Below, one piece after another: positions 6,799 through 10,870 of a stretch of 10,870 nucleotides of DNA (its first letter is position 1; the number at the start of each line of letters is the position of its first letter). Source of the stretch: Bacteroidota bacterium (lineage in GTDB: Bacteria > Bacteroidota > Bacteroidia > Flavobacteriales > Flavobacteriaceae). The position numbers and the translations under genes were made by a program. The stretch is taken from assembly GCA_009937085.1 (NCBI GenBank), contig JAACDD010000177.1, positions 1 through 10,870 on the forward strand, given 5' to 3'. Below the pieces are notes generated by a model, which worked only from the letters and a program-made list of their open reading frames with translations, had not been told where the DNA came from and made no database searches.

Positions 6799-8757
6799 AT
6801 GAGTTCAATAATTGACATTCGTTTGCCTGATGGCGCCATAAAGCAAATGCCTAGCGGCAGCACCCCTTTTGATGTAGCTAGAGACATTAGCGAAGGATTG
6901 GCACGTGCTATAGTTTCTGCTTCTTACAACGGAACTGTGGTAGAAACCAAAACCCCGCTAAATGAAAACGGCGACCTTGTGCTGTATACCTTTAACGACG
7001 CAAAAGGAAAACAAGCTTTTTGGCACTCTAGTGCGCACCTTTTGGCGCAAGCCCTAGAACAACTCTATCCAGGCATAAAACTCACTATTGGCCCGGCCAT
7101 AGATAGTGGTTTTTATTACGATGTAGATGCGGGAGAATACGCCATTACTGAAAAAGAATTGACTGCCATTGAAAAACGTATGTTGGAGCTCGCTCGTGGC
7201 AAACACGAGTTTAGCATGCGCGAAGCATCAAAAGCAGAAGCGTTAAGCTTCTACCAAAATGCAGGTAACGAATACAAAACCGAGCTTATTGAAAACCTCG
7301 AAGACGGTACCATTACCTTTTGTGATCATGATGATTTTACAGATTTGTGCAGAGGTGGACATATTCCAAACACAGGAAGCGTTAAAGCTGTGAAGCTGAC
7401 CAATATTGCAGGTGCATATTGGCGTGGCGATGAAAACAACAAACAGCTTACCCGAATTTATGGGGTGTCGTTCCCAAAACAAAAATTACTTACCGAGCAC
7501 TTGGAACGCATCGAAGAAGCCAAAAAACGAGATCACCGAAAATTAGGTGCCGAATTAGAGCTTTTTACGTTTTCGCAAAAAGTAGGTCAGGGCTTACCGC
7601 TTTGGCTGCCCAAAGGGGCAGCACTGCGCGAGCGCCTCGAGCAGTTTTTGCGCAAGGCGCAAACCAAAGCGGGATACGATCAGGTTGTTACCCCTCATAT
7701 TGGACAAAAAGAACTTTATGTCACTTCTGGACATTACGAAAAGTATGGAGCTGATAGTTTTCAACCCATCAATACGCCAGCCGAAGGAGAGGAGTTTTTA
7801 TTAAAACCCATGAACTGTCCACACCACTGCGAAATTTTCAATGCGTCTCCGTGGAGTTATCGTGACTTACCCATTCGCTATGCCGAATTTGGTACCGTAT
7901 ATCGTTATGAGCAAAGTGGTGAGTTACATGGACTAACGCGTGTGCGTGGATTTACACAAGATGACGCGCATATTTTTTGTACACCCGAACAACTGAATGA
8001 CGAATTTATAGGGGTTATCGACTTGGTACTTTATGTTTTTAATGCATTAGGGTTTAAAGATTTTAAGACGCAAGTTTCGGTACGTGATCCAGAAAAACCT
8101 GAAAAGTATATTGGTGACACTGCACTTTGGGAAAAAGCGGAGCAGGCCATTATTGACGCCGCTGAACAGAAAGGACTCGACTATGTTGTTGAAACTGGCG
8201 AAGCCGCATTTTATGGTCCTAAGCTTGACTTTATGGTTAAAGATGCGTTAGGTAGAAGTTGGCAGTTAGGAACCATTCAAGTAGATTACAACCTCCCAGA
8301 GCGATTTGATCTAAATTACAAAGGAAGCGACAACGAAATGCATCGTCCGGTGATGATTCACCGTGCTCCTTTTGGAAGTCTGGAACGGTTTGTAGCCATT
8401 TTGATTGAGCATACAGGTGGAAATTTCCCCTTATGGCTGACGCCCACACAGGTACAATTGCTGTGTGTGAGTGAAAAGCATGAAAAATACGCTAAAAAAG
8501 TTTCAAAATTCTTAGAAAATAACGAAATTCGCGCCCTCGTGGATGATAGAAGTGAGACTATTGGTAAAAAAATCCGCGAAGCTGAAATGAGCAAGGTGCC
8601 CTATATGGTCATCATAGGCGAACAAGAAGCTGCGCAACAAACTGTCTCAGTTCGACAACACGGAGGAAACGACCTAGGGGCTATGCCGCTAGATACTTTT
8701 GCAACACTGATTAAAAACCGGGCTGCAGAAGAAATTGAAATATTTACAACCAACTAA
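6799..8757 (+). CDS. thrS: Threonine--tRNA ligase
   Basis: The 652-residue cytoplasmic class II synthetase charges tRNA-Thr. Domains in order: TGS (about 1-64), the editing domain (about 68-228), the catalytic core (about 245-545) and the anticodon-binding domain (about 548-645). The editing site that removes mischarged serine is intact: His76 and His80 (HSSAH), with Cys184 and His188 (CRGGH). The zinc ligands that recognise threonine are Cys340 (MNCPHH), His391 (DDAHIFC) and His521 (MIHRAPFGS). Motif 2 is '[13 protein letters not shown]' and motif 3 '[11 protein letters not shown]'. The length is normal for bacterial full-length ThrRS. It opens the thrS-infC-rpmI-rplT cluster; infC follows after 11 bases. 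In E. coli ThrRS represses its own mRNA through a leader resembling its tRNA; the very short leader predicted here leaves no room for that. Confidence 0.98.
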   Translation: MSSIIDIRLPDGAIKQMPSGSTPFDVARDISEGLARAIVSASYNGTVVETKTPLNENGDLVLYTFNDAKGKQAFWHSSAHLLAQALEQLYPGIKLTIGPAIDSGFYYDVDAGEYAITEKELTAIEKRMLELARGKHEFSMREASKAEALSFYQNAGNEYKTELIENLEDGTITFCDHDDFTDLCRGGHIPNTGSVKAVKLTNIAGAYWRGDENNKQLTRIYGVSFPKQKLLTEHLERIEEAKKRDHRKLGAELELFTFSQKVGQGLPLWLPKGAALRERLEQFLRKAQTKAGYDQVVTPHIGQKELYVTSGHYEKYGADSFQPINTPAEGEEFLLKPMNCPHHCEIFNASPWSYRDLPIRYAEFGTVYRYEQSGELHGLTRVRGFTQDDAHIFCTPEQLNDEFIGVIDLVLYVFNALGFKDFKTQVSVRDPEKPEKYIGDTALWEKAEQAIIDAAEQKGLDYVVETGEAAFYGPKLDFMVKDALGRSWQLGTIQVDYNLPERFDLNYKGSDNEMHRPVMIHRAPFGSLERFVAILIEHTGGNFPLWLTPTQVQLLCVSEKHEKYAKKVSKFLENNEIRALVDDRSETIGKKIREAEMSKVPYMVIIGEQEAAQQTVSVRQHGGNDLGAMPLDTFATLIKNRAAEEIEIFTTN

Positions 8758-8768
8758 ATTCGTTTGTT

Positions 8769-9320
8769 ATAGCGATAAGAAGAAGAAGAAGCAGAGGCCC
8801 TGCTCGAATCATAAAAGAAGATAAACACCGAATCAATCAAAAGATTCGGGTGCCTGAAGTTCGTTTGGTTGGAGACAACGTAGAGATGGGTGTATATCCA
8901 TTGCAAAAAGCCTTGCAAAAAGCAAGTGAATTGGAGTTGGACTTGGTTGAAATTTCACCAAATGCTGCTCCACCGGTGTGTAAAATCATCGATTATAAAA
9001 AGTTCCTTTACGAGCAAAAAAAGCGCGAAAAGGCAATGAAAGCAAACGCCTCAAAGGTGGTGCTAAAAGAAATTCGGTTTGGACCTCAAACCGACGAGCA
9101 TGATTACGAGTTTAAAAAGAAACACGCAATCAAGTTTTTAGAAGAAGGTGCAAAGCTAAAAGCGTTTGTGTTTTTTAAAGGACGCTCGATTATTTTTAAA
9201 GAACAAGGCCACATCTTGTTGCTACGGTTAGCGCAAGATTTGGAAGAATATGGCAAAGTAGAACAGTTGCCTAAATTAGAGGGAAAGCGGATGATCATGT
9301 TAATCAATCCGAAAAAATAA
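8769..9320 (+). CDS. infC: Translation initiation factor IF-3, with probable ATA start codon
   Basis: IF3 binds the 30S subunit, keeps 50S away, and checks start codon and initiator tRNA. The reading frame extends upstream of the only conventional start (GTG at 8850) and encodes the conserved N-terminus '[14 protein letters not shown]', which GTG would cut. No ATG, GTG or TTG lies further upstream in frame. The best start is ATA at 8769, giving (M)AIRRRRSRG and 183 residues, 11 bases after thrS; ATA at 8775 is an alternative. Residues about 20-88 are the N-domain ('[28 protein letters not shown]'), a Lys-rich linker follows, and about 98-180 are the C-domain ('[17 protein letters not shown]', '[10 protein letters not shown]'). 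In E. coli infC starts with AUU, through which IF3 limits its own synthesis; ATA here suggests the same control. Identity is certain; the exact start is inferred. Confidence 0.93.
   Translation: MAIRRRRSRGPARIIKEDKHRINQKIRVPEVRLVGDNVEMGVYPLQKALQKASELELDLVEISPNAAPPVCKIIDYKKFLYEQKKREKAMKANASKVVLKEIRFGPQTDEHDYEFKKKHAIKFLEEGAKLKAFVFFKGRSIIFKEQGHILLLRLAQDLEEYGKVEQLPKLEGKRMIMLINPKK
8826..8852 (+). promoter_or_regulatory. Hairpin in the early infC coding region
   Basis: CACCGAATC (8826-8834) pairs with GATTCGG-G-TG (8843-8852), 9 bp with one bulged G at 8850 and an 8-base loop. It covers codons for HRINQKIRV and locks the in-frame GTG at 8850-8852 into its 3' arm. It may stop internal initiation or act as a control site; it could also be a by-product of the protein sequence. 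Confidence 0.4.
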
Positions 9321-9321
9321 A

Positions 9322-9328
9322 AAGGAAG
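9322..9328 (+). promoter_or_regulatory. Shine-Dalgarno-like sequence before rpmI
   Basis: AAGGAAG lies 4 bases before the rpmI ATG. It is notable because most genes in this window have no recognisable ribosome-binding site, as is usual in Bacteroidetes. Confidence 0.4.
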
Positions 9329-9332
9329 TAGT

Positions 9333-9530
9333 ATGCCTAAGATGAAAACCAAGTCGAGTGCCAAAAAACGCTTTAAGCTAACAGGTACCGGAAAAATCAA
9401 ACGCAAGCACGCGTTTAAGAGTCACATTTTGACTAAAAAATCAAAAAAGCGTAAGCTTAAACTAACGCATAGTGGGTTGGTGCACGAAAGCGACGCTGAT
9501 AACATCAAGGAACAACTTCGTTTAAAATAA
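9333..9530 (+). CDS. rpmI: 50S ribosomal protein L35
   Basis: The 65-residue, very basic protein has the L35 signature: '[24 protein letters not shown]' at the start, '[18 protein letters not shown]' in the middle, and a less basic end. L35 is a small component of the large ribosomal subunit. The length is typical. It follows infC by 12 bases and precedes rplT by 59, the standard infC-rpmI-rplT order, and is presumably read from the thrS promoter. Confidence 0.97.
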   Translation: MPKMKTKSSAKKRFKLTGTGKIKRKHAFKSHILTKKSKKRKLKLTHSGLVHESDADNIKEQLRLK

Positions 9531-9537
9531 ATTAACC

Positions 9538-9576
9538 TGAAGTCGGCTTTAAAAGTGAGTATCTCCGCCTGCTTCA
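9538..9576 (+). promoter_or_regulatory. Candidate L20-responsive hairpin between rpmI and rplT
   Basis: TGAAGTCGGC (9538-9547) pairs with GCCTGCTTCA (9567-9576): nine pairs including one T-G, with one C-T mismatch and a 19-base loop holding GAG-TAT-CTC (9558-9566). It ends 13 bases before the rplT ATG. It has no T run, so it is not a terminator. In E. coli and Bacillus L20 represses its own operon by binding mRNA that imitates its 23S site; an equivalent here is inferred from position and structure. Confidence 0.45.
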
Positions 9577-9589
9577 CAATTTGTAAATC

Positions 9590-9934
9590 ATGCCAAGATC
9601 AGTAAATTCTGTAGCTTCAAGAGCAAGAAGAAAGAAAATTTTAAAACAAGCCAAAGGATACTTTGGTAGAAGAAAAAACGTGTGGACGGTTGCTAAAAAC
9701 GCCGTTGAAAAAGCACTACTTTACGCATACCGCGACCGTAGAAACAAAAAGCGTAGCTTCCGTGCATTATGGATCACTCGTATCAATGCTGGTGCACGTA
9801 TTCACGGCTTGTCGTACTCTCAATTTATGGGTAAAGCAAACGCAAACAACATTGCGCTTAACCGTAAAGTTTTGGCTGACTTAGCCATGAACCACCCAGA
9901 AGCTTTTAAAGCGGTGGTTGACAAAGTCAAATAA
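9590..9934 (+). CDS. rplT: 50S ribosomal protein L20
   Basis: The 114-residue product is a full-length bacterial L20: '[30 protein letters not shown]' forms the long basic extension that threads into 23S rRNA during early large-subunit assembly. '[29 protein letters not shown]' and the C-terminal globular half '[31 protein letters not shown]' complete the family pattern. L20 is the usual translational repressor of this operon in other bacteria. It is last in the thrS cluster; its stop is 13 bases from the dnaB stop on the other strand, and no clear intrinsic terminator separates them. Confidence 0.97.
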   Translation: MPRSVNSVASRARRKKILKQAKGYFGRRKNVWTVAKNAVEKALLYAYRDRRNKKRSFRALWITRINAGARIHGLSYSQFMGKANANNIALNRKVLADLAMNHPEAFKAVVDKVK

Positions 9935-9947
9935 GTTATACGTTAAT

Positions 9948-10870
9948 TTAAAAAGGCATATCGTCGTCGGAAGAAGTTCCGAAGGCATCGCTTGGATCAA
10001 TGCGCGGTGGCTCAAAAGGCTCATCTGCATTAATCTTGGATTGGTATTCAGTTGGTGAATCAAAGTTGTCCAAATTATCAAACTTCCCTAGCGCACCAAT
10101 AAATTTCAAACGTATACTGTCCAATCCTCCGTTACGGTGCTTGGCAATAATAAATTCTGCTTGTCCTGTAGCTGGAGTACGCTCTTCGTCATCCCACTCA
10201 TCAATTTTGTAATATTCAGGACGGTAAATAAACGTAACCAAATCGGCATCTTGCTCAATGGCACCCGATTCACGTAAATCTGAAATTTGCGGGCGTTTAC
10301 TTCCTCCCCTAGTTTCAACAGCACGAGAAAGTTGCGATAGCGCAATAACAGGTATTTCAAGTTCTTTTGCTAAGGCTTTAAGATTCCGCGAAATAGTCGA
10401 AATTTCTTGTTCACGATTTCCTGTCTTACTACTTCCGCCTGGAGTCATCAACTGTAAGTAATCAATCATAATCATTCGAATACCAAACTGTGATGCTAAA
10501 CGACGTGCTTTAGCACGAAGGTCAAATATAGATAATGAAGGCGTATCATCGATGTAAAGCGGTGCGTTTTCCAAATCGGAAACCTTAACGTTAAGCTGCT
10601 TCCATTCGTGATCTTCCAACTTTCCTGTACGAAGTTTTTCAGATGAAAGTCCCGTTTCAGAAGAAATCAATCTCGTAATAAGTTGCACCGAAGACATTTC
10701 GAGCGAGAAAAAAGCAACAGGGATATTTTGTTCTACAGCAATATTACGTGCCATGGACAATGTAAAGGCTGTTTTACCCATACCCGGACGAGCCGCTACA
10801 ATAATCAAATCGCTATTTTGCCACCCCGACGTAAGTTTGTCTACGCCAAAAAAACCAGATGGAACACCAC
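9948..10870 (-). CDS. dnaB: Replicative DNA helicase DnaB, C-terminal part (runs off right edge)
   Basis: The window holds the last 306 codons, beginning mid-gene at 'GVPSGFFGVDKLTSGW', just before the RecA-like motor domain. Visible motifs: Walker A 'AARPGMGKTAF'; 'FSLEMSSVQLITRL'; Walker B 'IRMIMIDYLQLM'; the 'NLKALAKELEIPVIALSQLSR' segment (H3); and 'RPQISDLRESGAIEQDADLVTFIYR'. DnaB forms the ring-shaped hexamer that unwinds DNA ahead of the replication fork. The N-terminal primase-binding domain is outside the window. After the core, about 45 residues look disordered (rich in D, P, S, N) and end in SSDDDMPF, a close match to the acidic tip of single-stranded-DNA-binding protein. The gene is convergent with rplT. 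Confidence 0.97.
   Translation of the reverse strand, partial: GVPSGFFGVDKLTSGWQNSDLIIVAARPGMGKTAFTLSMARNIAVEQNIPVAFFSLEMSSVQLITRLISSETGLSSEKLRTGKLEDHEWKQLNVKVSDLENAPLYIDDTPSLSIFDLRAKARRLASQFGIRMIMIDYLQLMTPGGSSKTGNREQEISTISRNLKALAKELEIPVIALSQLSRAVETRGGSKRPQISDLRESGAIEQDADLVTFIYRPEYYKIDEWDDEERTPATGQAEFIIAKHRNGGLDSIRLKFIGALGKFDNLDNFDSPTEYQSKINADEPFEPPRIDPSDAFGTSSDDDMPF

Noticed and set aside
8850..9320. GTG 8850 as the true infC start
   Set aside because: It would remove the conserved RINQKIR strand of the IF3 N-domain, which is encoded directly upstream in the same frame.
9918..9930. TTGAC-AAA-GTCAA hairpin as rplT or dnaB terminator
   Set aside because: A 5-bp stem with no T run on either strand.

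Overview
The window looks like chromosomal DNA of a member of the Flavobacteriia (Bacteroidetes). The signs are: -7 boxes of the Bacteroidetes form TAnnTTTG ahead of several genes; a TonB-dependent receptor with an N-terminal carboxypeptidase-like domain, translationally coupled to a DUF4249 lipoprotein; a DUF6095 membrane protein; a eukaryote-like NADP isocitrate dehydrogenase; and a secreted adhesin-like protein of a kind common in flavobacteria. Coding DNA is moderately AT-rich and the two long intergenic stretches are strongly AT-rich. No insertion sequence, CRISPR array, tRNA, rRNA, integrase or phage gene was seen.

Layout. 1-816 (minus) is the N-terminal 272 codons of a secreted surface protein that runs off the left edge. 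817-1338 is a long AT-rich divergent intergenic region ending in the rplS promoter and leader. 1339-1692 is rplS, followed by two tandem intrinsic terminators. 1816-2056 holds a possible gene remnant and a terminator relic. 2103-3332 is icd. 3364-6729 is a tight three-gene unit: TonB-dependent receptor, DUF4249 lipoprotein and DUF6095 protein, with a TAATG overlap and then a 1-nt gap. 6761-9934 is the classic translation cluster thrS-infC-rpmI-rplT behind its own promoter. 9948 to the right edge (minus) is the C-terminal part of dnaB, convergent with rplT across only 13 bases.

How the genes work together. The right half is a translation block: threonyl-tRNA synthetase, initiation factor IF3, and ribosomal proteins L35 and L20. 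It carries signs of autogenous control: a non-canonical ATA start for infC, a hairpin early in the infC coding region, and a long hairpin between rpmI and rplT. rplS also has a leader in which a hairpin closes right up to the start codon. The receptor/DUF4249 pair is an outer-membrane uptake module of unknown substrate. icd is a TCA-cycle housekeeping gene.

The window is mostly housekeeping, and I do not see a convincing new multi-gene system. The points most worth a second look are the infC ATA start and hairpin, the rplT and rplS leaders, an SSB-like acidic tip on DnaB (DDDMPF), and the modular surface protein at the left edge.
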